Counted from the first letter of the stretch, positions 30,720-41,936 are shown. The stretch is 64,000 bases of DNA from Fimbriimonadales bacterium (GCA_025998675.1 AP024673.1:2550562-2614561); one strand, 5' to 3'. Numbers and translations: made by a program. The notes: generated by a model from the letters alone, not told the origin.

Positions 30720-30837
30720 TGCCCTCACCCCCTTTGTCCCCCTCTCCCAAGGGATTGGGAGAGGGGGACGGCGCGTCGCGCGAGGCTTGCAGGGCTCCCC
30801 TCTCCCGCAGGCGGGAGAGGGGCTGGGGGTGAGGGCA
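30720..30837. repeat. CCCTCACCCCC-family double-hairpin repeat
   Basis: The outer 13-bp stem TGCCCTCACCCCC/GGGGGTGAGGGCA encloses two hairpins: CCCCCTCTCCCAA/TTGGGAGAGGGGG (30739-30767) and CCCCTCTCCCGC/GCGGGAGAGGGG (30797-30822). It fills most of the 294-bp gap between thiolase and SQR; nothing else is seen there except a short CGAAGTCTGAC motif shared with the other repeat family. Confidence 0.85.
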
Positions 30838-30958
30838 CAAAGCGCGCGGCTCTCTGGCTGTAGACGCATGGCAATAACGAAGTCTGACCTGCACTTTTCC
30901 CTGCGACCATGAATCCTTTTCCTGCCGTCCCGCCTCTAACTCTATGGAGGATACGCAG

Positions 30959-32215
30959 ATGCAGACCTACACTGCAGTAGGCAACGCGCCAGGCAAGGCG
31001 CGAGAGACCTATCGCTGCCGAGTGGCGATTATCGGCGGCGGCACCGCGGGTATCACGGTCGCGGCGCAGCTCGCCCGACGGGGTATTCACGATGTCGCCC
31101 TGATTGAACCATCCCAGAAACATTATTACCAGCCGCTCTGGACGCTTGTCGGCGCAGGAGTCGCAACCGCTGAGCAGAGCGTGCGCGACGAGGCGCGCTT
31201 CATCCCCAGAGGGGTGCGCTGGATTCAGGACTACGCGGTAGAGATTGACCCCGAACAGCAGCTCGTCTGCACGCGCGACGGCACGCGCGTGCAGTACGAT
31301 TTCCTCGTGGTCGCGCCTGGCGTGGAGTCGCACTGGGAGAAGATTGAGGGCGCGTCCGAAACGCTGGGGCGCAACGGCGTCTCGACGAACTACAGCTATG
31401 ACCTCGCGCCCAGAACCTGGGAGTTCATCCAGCAGACGCGTGAGGGCGTCGCGCTGTTTACGATGCCCAACACCGCCGAGCCGGGCTACACCATCAAGTG
31501 CGGCGGCGCGCCCCAGAAAATCGCCTATATGGCGGCGGATTACTTCCGCATGCAGGGACGCCCCGTGAAGGTCATCTACGCGACAGCGGGCGGCGTGCTG
31601 TTTGGCGTGCCAGAGTTCTGCAGGGTGCTGGAGCAAGTATGCGAGCGCTACGGCATCGAAGTGCTGACCAAGCATGAACTGATTGCCGTAGACCCCGTGC
31701 GCAAGCAGGCGACCTTCGCGCTCAAGGACAAACCCGGCGAAACGAAAACCATCGCCTTCGACATGCTGCATATCGGACCGCCCCAGCGCGCCGCGCAGGT
31801 CGTGCGCGAATCGCCGCTGGCGCACCGCGAGGGCGCAATGGTCGGCTTCGTGAATGTGGACATCCATACCCTGCAGCATGTGGAGTACCCGAATGTGTTC
31901 GGGCTGGGCGACGCGGCGGGGCTGCCCGTGTCGCGCACAGGCGCCGCCGTGCGCAAGCAAGCGCCCGTGCTCATCAACAACCTGCTCAAGGTGATGCAGG
32001 GCAAAGAACCCGACAAACGCTACAACGGCTACACCTCGTGCCCGCTGGTAACGGCGTATGGGCGCATGGTGCTGGCAGAGTTCGATTACAACAACACGCC
32101 TACCCCGTCCATCCCGTTCATCGACGCGCAACGGGAGCGGTTCGACATGTGGCTGCTCAAGAAGTACGGGCTGCCGTTCATGTATTGGAACCTGATGCTG
32201 CGCGGACGGGCGTAA
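30959..32215 (+). CDS. sqr: Sulfide:quinone oxidoreductase (SQRDL-like)
   Basis: The protein has 418 residues. The FAD-binding VAIIGGGTAGITVAAQLARR is near residue 22. Redox cysteines fit the eukaryotic/type II SQR pattern: Cys181 in KCGGAPQKIAY and Cys361 in GYTSCPLVTAYGRM, the latter followed by LAEFDYNNTP. GDAAGLPVSRTGAAVRKQAP binds flavin. It oxidises sulfide to persulfide and reduces the quinone pool at the inner face of the membrane; an amphipathic C-terminus (MWLLKKYGLPFMYWNLMLRG) provides membrane contact. ATG 30959 is chosen over 30944 because TGGAGG lies 8 nt upstream. It is first in a three-gene sulfide operon. Confidence 0.9.
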   Translation: MQTYTAVGNAPGKARETYRCRVAIIGGGTAGITVAAQLARRGIHDVALIEPSQKHYYQPLWTLVGAGVATAEQSVRDEARFIPRGVRWIQDYAVEIDPEQQLVCTRDGTRVQYDFLVVAPGVESHWEKIEGASETLGRNGVSTNYSYDLAPRTWEFIQQTREGVALFTMPNTAEPGYTIKCGGAPQKIAYMAADYFRMQGRPVKVIYATAGGVLFGVPEFCRVLEQVCERYGIEVLTKHELIAVDPVRKQATFALKDKPGETKTIAFDMLHIGPPQRAAQVVRESPLAHREGAMVGFVNVDIHTLQHVEYPNVFGLGDAAGLPVSRTGAAVRKQAPVLINNLLKVMQGKEPDKRYNGYTSCPLVTAYGRMVLAEFDYNNTPTPSIPFIDAQRERFDMWLLKKYGLPFMYWNLMLRGRA

Positions 32216-32233
32216 TCCATCTGGAGAACTGCC

Positions 32234-32821
32234 ATGCGACGGATGGGATGGTTTTTGGGTTCGTTGGGACTGCTGCTGACGGCGAGTATCGGACAGCAGA
32301 CGCTTGAAGAGACGCTCCGTGCGCGGGCGCGCGCGGCGGCGGACGCGCTGTTCACCCAGTTGCTCGGTCGCCTCACTCAAGAGTATCAGCAGGGCGGCGC
32401 CGTGCGGGGTGTGCAGGTGTGCGCGGAGGTTGCTCAATCGCTCACCCGCCAGGTCGGGCGCGAGCAGGGCGTGGCGATTCGTCGCGTTTCGCTCAAGAAC
32501 CGCAACCCACGCAACGCGCCCGATTCGTGGGAGCGGCAGGTACTGCTGCGCTGGCAGCGCGACAGCCGCGCCGGACGCCCCATCGGTGAGGTCGCCCAGT
32601 GGCGCACGGAAAAGGGACAGCGCGTGTACCGATATATGCGCCCCATCACTCTCGCGATGCCGCTCTGTCTGGAGTGCCACGGCGACCCAAAAACCATCCA
32701 ACCCGAAGTGCGCCGCCTGATCCGCCAGAACTACCCCGACGATAAGGCAACGGGCTACAAACAGGGCGAGTTGCGCGGCGCATTCTCTGTGACAATCATA
32801 CCGAAGGAGGCGCAACAATGA
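32234..32821 (+). CDS. Exported haem-binding protein, DUF3365/Tll0287-like
   Basis: The protein has 195 residues. Residues 1-20 form a signal peptide (MRRMGWFLGSLGLLLTASIG). CLECHGDP near residue 150 is a CxxCH covalent haem site. The YRYMRPITLAMPLCLECHGD segment and GELRGAFSVTI match DUF3365 (Tll0287-like) domains, which bind one haem c in a PAS-like fold. It lies between SQR and the persulfide dioxygenase and overlaps the latter by 4 bp (ATGA). It may sense redox state or pass electrons in sulfide oxidation; this role is an inference. Confidence 0.8.
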   Translation: MRRMGWFLGSLGLLLTASIGQQTLEETLRARARAAADALFTQLLGRLTQEYQQGGAVRGVQVCAEVAQSLTRQVGREQGVAIRRVSLKNRNPRNAPDSWERQVLLRWQRDSRAGRPIGEVAQWRTEKGQRVYRYMRPITLAMPLCLECHGDPKTIQPEVRRLIRQNYPDDKATGYKQGELRGAFSVTIIPKEAQQ

Positions 32822-34233
32822 TTTTCCGACAACTCTACGAAGACGGTCTGGCGCAGGCGTCCTACTTTTTCGGATGCCCGGCGACGGGGGAGGCGATGGT
32901 GATTGACCCCCGACGCGATATCGATGTCTATCTGAAGCTTGCGGAAGAGACGAAGCTCAGAATTGTCGCCGTGGGCGAGACGCACATCCACGCGGACTTC
33001 CTGTCGGGCGCGCGCGAGCTGGCGCACGCCACGGGCGCAACGCTCTACCTCTCCGACGAGGGCGACGCGAACTGGAAATATCGGGGACTGGAGGGCTTCC
33101 GGGTGCGCCTGCTCAAAGACGGCGACGAGTGGGAAGTGGGCAATGTGCGCGTGCGCGCCGTGCATACGCCCGGACACACCCCAGAACATATCACCTTCCT
33201 GCTCTACGAGTCGCCCGACGCGACCGACCCGATGATTGCCATCACGGGCGACTTTATTTTCGTGGGCGATCTGGGGCGTTCCGACCTGCTGGAGGAGGCG
33301 GCGGGCATTCAGCACACGGCGGAGCCGGGCGCGCGCAAACTCTATCAGACCCTTGTGCGCTTTCTTGAACAGCCCGACTACCTGCAAATCTGGCCCGGGC
33401 ATGGCGCCGGCTCTGCCTGCGGCAAGGCGCTGGGCGCACTGCCTGCGACCACACTCGGCTACGAGAAACGCCACGCCTGGTGGGCGCGCTCGATCGCAAA
33501 CTACAACGAGGACCAGTTTGTGCGCGACCTGCTCGCCGACCAGCCCGAAGCGCCCACCTACTTCGCCGTGATGAAACGCCTCAACCGCGACGGGATGCCG
33601 ATTCTGGGCAAGCTCCCCGAACCACCCTTGCTCAGTTCAGAGGCGTTCCGAAGCGCGCTGGAGGCGGGCGCCGTGCTGGTGGACACGCGCGATAAGTACG
33701 CTTTTGCAGGCGGGCACATTAAGGGCGCGATTAACATCCCCGCGGGCAGAATGTTCTCCACCTGGGCGGGCTGGTTGCTGCCCTACGATAAGCCGCTGAT
33801 CCTGCTCGCGCCCGCCGAGCAGGTCGAGACGCTCGTGCGCCAGCTGATTCGCGTCGGGCTGGACAACATCGTTGGCTATATCCCCACGCTGGAGGGCTAC
33901 GCGCCCAGTGAGCTGGAGACCGTGCCGCAACTCACGGCGGAGCAGGCGCATCGGCTCTGGCAGTCGGGCGAGGCGGTCATTCTCGATGTGCGCGGGCTAT
34001 CCGAATATCGCGAGGGACATATCCCCCACGCGAAGCATATCCACGCGGGGCGCGTGCTGCAGCGCATCCACGAAATCCCCAGCGACCGTCCCGTGATTGT
34101 CCACTGTCTGGGCGGCGACCGCTCCAGCACGGCGATTAGCGCCCTGATGGCGCGCGGCTACCATAATCTCTACAACCTCACGGGCGGCATGCTTGCCTGG
34201 CAGGAACACAACTATCCCATCCAGCAGGGCTGA
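32818..34233 (+). CDS. Persulfide dioxygenase (ETHE1-like) fused to two rhodanese domains
   Basis: The protein has 471 residues. Residues 1-240 are a metallo-beta-lactamase fold with GETHIHADFLSGARELA (HxHxDH variant of ETHE1/SdoA), HTPGHTPEHI, ITGDFIFVGDLGRSD and WPGHGAGSACGK. Residues 265-360 form a rhodanese domain without the active-site Cys (LLAPAEQ loop). Residues 370-468 form a second one with Cys in HCLGGDRSS. The first half should oxidise glutathione- or small-thiol persulfide to sulfite; the active rhodanese can form thiosulfate. With SQR upstream this is a compact sulfide detoxification or oxidation pathway. Confidence 0.92.
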   Translation: MIFRQLYEDGLAQASYFFGCPATGEAMVIDPRRDIDVYLKLAEETKLRIVAVGETHIHADFLSGARELAHATGATLYLSDEGDANWKYRGLEGFRVRLLKDGDEWEVGNVRVRAVHTPGHTPEHITFLLYESPDATDPMIAITGDFIFVGDLGRSDLLEEAAGIQHTAEPGARKLYQTLVRFLEQPDYLQIWPGHGAGSACGKALGALPATTLGYEKRHAWWARSIANYNEDQFVRDLLADQPEAPTYFAVMKRLNRDGMPILGKLPEPPLLSSEAFRSALEAGAVLVDTRDKYAFAGGHIKGAINIPAGRMFSTWAGWLLPYDKPLILLAPAEQVETLVRQLIRVGLDNIVGYIPTLEGYAPSELETVPQLTAEQAHRLWQSGEAVILDVRGLSEYREGHIPHAKHIHAGRVLQRIHEIPSDRPVIVHCLGGDRSSTAISALMARGYHNLYNLTGGMLAWQEHNYPIQQG

Positions 34234-34278
34234 GTGCCTTTGCGTGCGAATTGCGACATGCGCGCGCAGCGCCATCTT

Positions 34279-34334
34279 TATGGAGTGCGGAAGCGGGCTT
34301 CCGCGTAGGGGCTGAAGCTCCCGCTTCAGCACTC
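34279..34334. repeat. Palindromic repeat, TGGAGTGC family, double-hairpin form
   Basis: The outer TGGAGTGC/GCACTCCA stem holds GCGGAAGC/GCTTCCGC-type and GCTGAAGC/GCTTCAGC hairpins. Flanks match the copy at 4981 on both sides (GCCTTTGCGTGCGA before; AAGTCGCTGAAAATC after). It occupies the 172-bp gap between the sulfide operon and the M14 gene, which converge here. Confidence 0.8.
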
Positions 34335-34405
34335 CAAATTAAGCGGATGCGCGAACAGGCAAGTCGCTGAAAATCACTGCAAGGACATCTAATGCGAGGC
34401 GTTCT

Positions 34406-35653
34406 TTATTCGCGCCAGTCGCGCTGCAGCGTCCAGCGCACGAGCGCCAGAAACGCGGGATAGACCTCCTCGCAGGTAGGCAAAATCTGGTCGGGCGGCA
34501 GCAGAAAGCCGTACTGCCCCGTATCGCGCAGCTCGAAGGTGAACGACAGCGCGCCCCGCGCCGCGAACACCCAGTCGGTCATGCCGCCGCTGGCGACATA
34601 GAGCGTCGGCGCAATCGGTCCCGCGTCGTAGAACGCGCCATGCACGCTCTGTATCGCCGCCTGCATCTCCAGCCCAACGCGCTGGAAGACGGCGTCGAAC
34701 GGCGCAGGGTCGGTCGTCAAGCCCCACGGCCAGAGGATGAGCTGCGAGTAGCTATGCACATCCACATGCGCGCGCAGAGTCGGCAGGCTCAGCATCCAGC
34801 GGCTGAGCCAGTAGGTCTCTGGCTCCGAAAAAGGCGCGCTGCCGCGATAAGTGTCGCTCCATGGCTGCCCGCTGGACCCCGCGCCGCCCCAGCCGTAGCG
34901 CCAGTTGCGATTCAGGTCTACCCCATACACCGCCTGATTGAACACCACGCCGATGTAGCGCCGATTCTTGCGCCAGAGGCGGTTCGTCGTGTGCGTGAAC
35001 ACATAGCCGTCAGGGTTCACCACCGGCACGACATAAATCTCCAGCCGATCGAGCGCGTCGCGCGCCTGCGTGTGCGTCGGATACTCCGCGACCAATCGGG
35101 AGGCAAAGTAAAGCGCCACAGGCGGGGTAATCCACTCGCGGGCGTGCTGCATGGCATTGATAACCACCTGCGGGCGGTCGCGATAGACGCGAGCGCGACG
35201 CGGCTCGCGCGTCAGGCGTAGCGCGTAGATAGGACGGTTCTCGATAGACCTGCCAATCTCCAGCATCTGCACCAGCCGCGGGTTCTGGTCAGCCAGCTGG
35301 CGCATGGCGGCGTAAATCTCGTCCAGCGTCAGGTAGCGCGTGAACAGGCTGCCGTCCTGCGGCGTGAACGCGCTCTTTTGCTGGCGAATCAGCGCGCCCA
35401 CATCGGCAATCAGCGCCTCACCCTGAAAGCCCGCCTTGCGCAGCGTCGCCTGCTCGTCAGGCGAGAGGCACACATCGACCGTGCGTCCACGAATCATCCA
35501 CACATCGCGCGCCAGTTGCTGCAGAGTCTCCAGCTCGGCGGGCGTGCGGAGCGTAATGCGCCACACCTGATAGCCGTCGTACTTGACCTCCTGCGCCTGC
35601 ACTATCCAAACCAGCGTCAGGCACAGCGCCAGAACACCCACGATGCGCCGCAT
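34406..35653 (-). CDS. Secreted M14 zinc carboxypeptidase
   Basis: The protein has 415 residues. Signal peptide about 1-20. The propeptide-like region reaches residue about 100, and the peptidase M14 domain spans about 105-400. Zinc ligands: His and Glu in MQHAREWITP (HxxE) and His in VDVHSYSQLI. VDLNRNWRYGWGG is the substrate-binding Asn-Arg motif. The catalytic Glu is in FTFELRDTGQYGF. It should cleave C-terminal residues from peptides outside the cell. Start is leaderless: TATAAT ends 6 nt upstream of the ATG, next to the end of valS. Confidence 0.93.
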   Translation of the reverse strand: MRRIVGVLALCLTLVWIVQAQEVKYDGYQVWRITLRTPAELETLQQLARDVWMIRGRTVDVCLSPDEQATLRKAGFQGEALIADVGALIRQQKSAFTPQDGSLFTRYLTLDEIYAAMRQLADQNPRLVQMLEIGRSIENRPIYALRLTREPRRARVYRDRPQVVINAMQHAREWITPPVALYFASRLVAEYPTHTQARDALDRLEIYVVPVVNPDGYVFTHTTNRLWRKNRRYIGVVFNQAVYGVDLNRNWRYGWGGAGSSGQPWSDTYRGSAPFSEPETYWLSRWMLSLPTLRAHVDVHSYSQLILWPWGLTTDPAPFDAVFQRVGLEMQAAIQSVHGAFYDAGPIAPTLYVASGGMTDWVFAARGALSFTFELRDTGQYGFLLPPDQILPTCEEVYPAFLALVRWTLQRDWRE

Positions 35654-35659
35654 AGCCTT

Positions 35660-35665
35660 ATTATA
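35660..35665 (-). promoter_or_regulatory. -10 box of the M14 gene (leaderless)
   Basis: TATAAT on the minus strand, 6 nt before ATG 35653 and 2 bp after the valS stop codon. The -35 must lie inside valS. Confidence 0.65.
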
Positions 35666-35667
35666 GC

Positions 35668-38394
<2,727 letters not shown>

Positions 38395-38404
38395 GGCGGG
38401 GAGT

Positions 38405-38410
38405 ATTGTA
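38405..38410 (-). promoter_or_regulatory. -10 box of valS (leaderless)
   Basis: TACAAT preceded by AGG on the minus strand, 10 nt before the start codon. Confidence 0.55.
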
Positions 38411-38441
38411 CCTGCTGGGCGAATCGCGCCATGCGCACCCC

Positions 38442-38472
38442 TTGACACGCGCCAGAGCCTTTGAGGTATACT
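38442..38472 (+). promoter_or_regulatory. Promoter of tRNA-Tyr / tRNA-Thr / tuf cluster
   Basis: TTGACA (38442-38447), a 19-bp spacer and TATACT (38467-38472). The first tRNA base is 11 nt downstream. Confidence 0.7.
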
Positions 38473-38482
38473 TGTTGCTCGC

Positions 38483-38567
38483 GGGGGGATGCCCGAGCGG
38501 CCAAAGGGGCCAGACTGTAAATCTGGTGGCGACGCCTTCGCAGGTTCGAATCCTGCTCCCCCCACCA
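38483..38567 (+). tRNA. tRNA-Tyr (GTA)
   Basis: Acceptor GGGGGGA/TCCCCCC, long variable arm (class II), anticodon loop CTGTAAA, T-arm GCAGG-TTCGAAT-CCTGC, encoded CCA. 85 nt. Confidence 0.95.
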
Positions 38568-38571
38568 GGAC

Positions 38572-38646
38572 GCCCTCGTAGCTCAGGGGCAGAGCGCGTC
38601 TTTGGTAAAGACGAGGTCACGGGTTCGATTCCCGTCGAGGGCTCCA
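38572..38646 (+). tRNA. tRNA-Thr (GGT)
   Basis: Acceptor GCCCTCG/CGAGGGC, anticodon stem CGTCT/AGACG with loop TTGGTAA (anticodon GGT), T-arm CGGGTTCGATTCCCG, encoded CCA. 75 nt. The tRNA-Tyr, tRNA-Thr, tuf order matches the tufB locus of many bacteria. Confidence 0.95.
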
Positions 38647-38659
38647 TTCACTTATCGGG

Positions 38660-38665
38660 TACACT
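38660..38665 (+). promoter_or_regulatory. -10 box of tuf
   Basis: TACACT preceded by CGGG, 14 bp after the tRNA-Thr end and 23 nt before ATG 38689. Confidence 0.5.
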
Positions 38666-38688
38666 AAATAAATAGCGAGGAGACGACT

Positions 38689-39906
38689 ATGGCGCGACAG
38701 AAATTTGAACGCACGAAACCACATGTCAACATCGGCACCATCGGACATGTCGACCACGGCAAAACCACGCTCACAGCCGCCATCACGCGCGTGCTGAGCA
38801 AAAGCGGATTCGCCGAGTACCAACCCTACGACCGCATCGATAGCGCGCCCGAAGAGCGCGCCCGCGGCGTCACCATCAACATCTACCACGCCGAATACCA
38901 GACCGAAACCCGACACTACGCCCATGTCGACTGCCCCGGACACGCCGACTACATCAAAAACATGATTACAGGCGCCGCACAAATGGACGGCGCTATCCTC
39001 GTCGTCGCCGCCACCGACGGCCCCATGCCCCAGACCCGCGAACACATCCTGCTCGCACGACAGGTGAATGTGCCCGCGATCGTGGTCTTTATGAACAAAG
39101 TGGATATGGTCGACGACGAAGAGCTGCTGGATCTCGTGGAGCTGGAGGTGCGCGAACTGCTCTCCAAGTACGGCTTCCCCGGCGACGAAATCCCCGTCAT
39201 TCGCGGCAGCGGGCTGCAGGTGGTGGAAGCGCCCGACAGCGAGGACTGGAGCCGCAACACCAGCAACCGCTGGATCAAGGCGATATGGGATCTGATGGAC
39301 GCGGTGGACAGCTACATCCCGTTGCCGCAGCGTGAGCTGGACAAGCCATTCCTGATGGCGGTAGAGGATGTGTTCACGATTACCGGGCGCGGCACGGTGG
39401 CGACGGGTCGCGTGGAGCGCGGCGTGCTGAAGACCGGCGAAGAGGTGGAGATTATCGGTTTTCGGGACGAGACGCGCAAGACGGTGGTGACGAGCATCGA
39501 GATGTTCCGCAAGATCCTGGACAGCGCGGAGGCGGGCGATAATGTGGGTCTGCTGCTGCGCGGTGTGGACAGGGACGATATTGAGCGCGGGATGGTGATA
39601 GCCAAGCCTGGGAGCATCAAGCCGCACAAGCACTTCAAGGCGGAGGTGTATGTGTTGCGCAAGGAGGAGGGCGGTCGCCACACGCCGTTTGTGACGGGGT
39701 ATCGTCCGCAGTTTTACTTTAGGACGACGGATGTGACAGGTGAGATTAAGTTGCCCGCGGGCGTGGAGATGGTGATGCCTGGGGATAATGTGAATATGGA
39801 GGTTCAGTTGGTGTCTCCTGTGGCGATTGAGTCTGGCTTGCGTTTTGCGATTCGCGAGGGCGGTCGCACGGTGGGCGCGGGCGTCGTCACGGAGATGCTC
39901 GACTAA
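38689..39906 (+). CDS. tuf: Translation elongation factor EF-Tu
   Basis: The protein has 405 residues. G1 [10 protein letters not shown], switch [16 protein letters not shown]3 [13 protein letters not shown]4 FMNKVDM, then the barrel domains with [20 protein letters not shown]. It delivers aminoacyl-tRNA to the ribosome. GAGGAG lies 7 nt before the ATG. Codon use changes within the gene: the first third prefers C-ending codons, the rest G- and T-ending codons, with the change near 39070-39130, which suggests a mosaic or conversion with another tuf copy. Confidence 0.98.
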   Translation: MARQKFERTKPHVNIGTIGHVDHGKTTLTAAITRVLSKSGFAEYQPYDRIDSAPEERARGVTINIYHAEYQTETRHYAHVDCPGHADYIKNMITGAAQMDGAILVVAATDGPMPQTREHILLARQVNVPAIVVFMNKVDMVDDEELLDLVELEVRELLSKYGFPGDEIPVIRGSGLQVVEAPDSEDWSRNTSNRWIKAIWDLMDAVDSYIPLPQRELDKPFLMAVEDVFTITGRGTVATGRVERGVLKTGEEVEIIGFRDETRKTVVTSIEMFRKILDSAEAGDNVGLLLRGVDRDDIERGMVIAKPGSIKPHKHFKAEVYVLRKEEGGRHTPFVTGYRPQFYFRTTDVTGEIKLPAGVEMVMPGDNVNMEVQLVSPVAIESGLRFAIREGGRTVGAGVVTEMLD

Positions 39907-39910
39907 ACGC

Positions 39911-39939
39911 GCAGGGGGAGTGGGAACCCACTCCCCTGC
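39911..39939. repeat. Strong hairpin between tuf and rpmG
   Basis: GCAGGGGGAGTGGG pairs with CCCACTCCCCTGC around AA, with one bulged G. There is no T-run, and rpmG follows with its own ribosome site, so it is likely an RNA-processing or stability element rather than a full terminator. Confidence 0.65.
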
Positions 39940-39956
39940 GAAGGAGGTATTAAGTT

Positions 39957-40121
39957 ATGGCGACGGTTAGTAAGCGCGTGATTATCGTGCTGGCGTGTAC
40001 CGAGTGCAAAGACCGAAACTACACCACAACGAAGCATCGCGAGAAGCAGCGCGATCGGCTGGAGTTGAAGAAATACTGTCCGCGCTGCCGAAAACATGTG
40101 GTGCATCGCGAGTCGAAGTAA
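39957..40121 (+). CDS. rpmG: 50S ribosomal protein bL33
   Basis: The protein has 54 residues, normal for bL33. [11 protein letters not shown] and [14 protein letters not shown] give the four zinc-binding cysteines (C14, C17, C41, C44) of the zinc form. AAGGAGGT lies 8 nt before ATG 39957. It sits between tuf and tRNA-Trp, the classical position. Confidence 0.97.
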   Translation: MATVSKRVIIVLACTECKDRNYTTTKHREKQRDRLELKKYCPRCRKHVVHRESK

Positions 40122-40130
40122 GTCGCGCAC

Positions 40131-40206
40131 AGGGGCGTAGCTCAGCTGGCAGAGCGTCGGTCTCCAAAACCGAAGGTCGTCGGTTCGAATCCGGCCGCCC
40201 CTGCCA
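40131..40206 (+). tRNA. tRNA-Trp (CCA)
   Basis: Acceptor AGGGGCG/CGCCCCT, D-arm AGCTCAGCTGGCAGAGC, anticodon loop CTCCAAA (anticodon CCA), T-loop TTCGAAT, discriminator G and encoded CCA. 76 nt. It is followed by a terminator rather than by secE. Confidence 0.96.
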
Positions 40207-40212
40207 TTTTGA

Positions 40213-40241
40213 AGCCCCCTCCAGTTCTGGAGGGGGCTTTC
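40213..40241 (+). terminator. Intrinsic terminator of the tuf-rpmG-tRNA-Trp unit
   Basis: AGCCCCCTCCAG pairs with CTGGAGGGGGCT around TT, followed by TTCT; the upstream A-side is TTTTGA. Confidence 0.85.
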
Positions 40242-40310
40242 TGCTATACCAACTACATGGATTGCCTCGCACACACCTGCAGAGGGTGCTTGTTGCTCAC
40301 CCTGCTACTA

Positions 40311-40365
40311 TGGAGTGCTGAAGCGGGAGCTTCAGCCTACGCGGAAGCTCCGCTTCCGCACTCCA
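40311..40365. repeat. Palindromic repeat, TGGAGTGC family, double-hairpin form
   Basis: TGGAGTGC/GCACTCCA outer stem with GCTGAAGC-GGGA-GCTTCAGC and GCGGAAGC-TCC-GCTTCCGC hairpins. Followed by CGAACTCTGACGCGCCGAT, a variant of the sequence after the copy at 27053. Located between convergent units. Confidence 0.8.
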
Positions 40366-40404
40366 TAAGTCGCCGTTTTGCGAACTCTGACGCGCCGATT
40401 GGTA

Positions 40405-41862
40405 TTATTCGCGGTCGGTGTTGACCGCCACCTGCCCGTTCGCGCCGTCGTAGAGGACTTCGGCGTTCAGAATCTCGCGCAGGGCGGAGGCTGGAATCAG
40501 CACGCGCCCGCGCACGATACGCAGCGGCGCATCGAGGGGGAGCGTCCTGCCGTCTATCTGTGCTTCGTTTTCGCGCACGCGCAGGGTCGCCGTGCGCCCG
40601 CCGAATTGTAGTGTGGCGGTCTTGGTCTGGTTGTCCCAGCGCAGTTGCGCGCCCACCTGCTCCAGCACATGGCGCACGGGGATCAGGGCGACGCCCTCCT
40701 CCACCACAGGCGCGACATCGAAGGCAATCGGCGCGGCGTCCACCACGACATCGAACTGCGACACGCCTACAGGCAGTCGCACCCCGTACTCCAGCTGCAC
40801 CAGTACGCCCGCTGTGCTGGGAGCGGCGTTTTTCGTCGCAGGCGCATTTGGCGCGAGGGCGACCTGCGGCGCGCGGAGTTTCTGCCCGCGCATCTGTGGC
40901 TCCGCCGATACGCTTCGAGGCTCGCGCACGGGCTGGCTCGGTGTGGTCGCACTCGGAATCAGGTTCGGCTCGTCCTGCGGCGCGCTGAGGCGATTGGGGC
41001 TGGGCTGTGCGGGGGCGGCGCCATTCGTCGTCGCCGTGAGCGCAGGCTTCGCAAGGGCGGGCGCGACGCTCGGCTCAGTGGGCAGCGCTGCAGGCGATTC
41101 GGGCAGGCTCAGGCGCGCGTCCTCGCTGGGGCGCACTTCGGGCGCGGCGAGAACGGGCTGGGCGCTCTCAACCGTCGCAGGCTCGCTCGCGGCGACCTGG
41201 GTGGCAGGCTCCACCGACTCGGATTCACTCGATACCGCGCGCTCCGTTCGACCGCCGGGGTTGTTCACAAACACGCGCATCGGCGGCGTCTTCAGCGTCT
41301 GATTGCCGTCGTAGCTCCAGACCTCAATCGTGTGCCAGCCATTTGTCTCGCGGGTGGTGTCCCAGGTATACACATAGGGCGGGTAGTTGCGCAGCCCGCG
41401 AATCTGCCCATCCACGAAAAACGACACATAGACCGAATCGCGGCGATTCACGCGCGCCTCGATAGGCACAGCGCCCATCACCTGCACGCCGTTGCGCGGC
41501 ACAACGATTGTCAGCGGGCTGTTCGGGTCCGGCAACAACTCAATAGCTATTTGCTGTTGCCCGATCAGGCGTCCCTGCGCGTCGTAGAGCTTGAGAAGCG
41601 CGTTATGCATGCCGGGCGCCAGCCCTGCGCTCTGCAGATTGAGCATGACCGTATCTGCTTGCCCAATGGCGCGCGTGGCAATTACCGCGCCGTCGACTTC
41701 GACCTCGACGGTTGCCGCCCTGAGGTTGCGCAACTGCAGGGTCAGCTGCCCCGGTTTGCCCGCGCGGACGCGAAACCCCAACTGCGGCTGCCAGGTGGCA
41801 ATCGCCGTCGAGGACAGCCCCGTCAGCGCCAGCAAGCTCAAAATCCATTTCCGATTCTCCAT
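40405..41862 (-). CDS. Exported protein with copper-amine-oxidase-N-like (stalk) domain
   Basis: The protein has 485 residues. Signal peptide about 1-22. Residues 25-205 hold beta-rich Ig-like segments (PLTIVVPRNGVQVMGAVPIE, VSFFVDGQIRGLRNYPPYVY). Residues 210-370 are a Pro/Ala/Ser/Glu-rich linker. Residues 375-485 carry the copper amine oxidase N-terminal domain pattern (EEGVALIPVRHVLEQVGAQL, then VLIPASALREILNAEVLYDG), with no catalytic amine oxidase domain. Such domains occur in cell-surface and protease-inhibitor-like proteins. GGAGG lies 6 nt before the ATG. Function unknown; likely cell envelope. Confidence 0.78.
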   Translation of the reverse strand: MENRKWILSLLALTGLSSTAIATWQPQLGFRVRAGKPGQLTLQLRNLRAATVEVEVDGAVIATRAIGQADTVMLNLQSAGLAPGMHNALLKLYDAQGRLIGQQQIAIELLPDPNSPLTIVVPRNGVQVMGAVPIEARVNRRDSVYVSFFVDGQIRGLRNYPPYVYTWDTTRETNGWHTIEVWSYDGNQTLKTPPMRVFVNNPGGRTERAVSSESESVEPATQVAASEPATVESAQPVLAAPEVRPSEDARLSLPESPAALPTEPSVAPALAKPALTATTNGAAPAQPSPNRLSAPQDEPNLIPSATTPSQPVREPRSVSAEPQMRGQKLRAPQVALAPNAPATKNAAPSTAGVLVQLEYGVRLPVGVSQFDVVVDAAPIAFDVAPVVEEGVALIPVRHVLEQVGAQLRWDNQTKTATLQFGGRTATLRVRENEAQIDGRTLPLDAPLRIVRGRVLIPASALREILNAEVLYDGANGQVAVNTDRE

Positions 41863-41936
41863 AACTCGACCTCCGTATCGGCGTGTAGTCTATCCCTCCG
41901 CCGCGCGTACAGCGTACTCGATTCGGCGTTTCTGGC

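Noticed and set aside
30722-30838. Protein-coding frames over the CCCTCACCCCC repeat (both strands)
   Set aside because: They only translate the palindrome and its surroundings (LTPSPSPACGRG-type peptides), overlap the thiolase gene antisense, and have no start signals.
39911-39939. Terminator between tuf and rpmG
   Set aside because: A strong stem but no T-run, and rpmG has no separate promoter that I can see, so full termination is unlikely.
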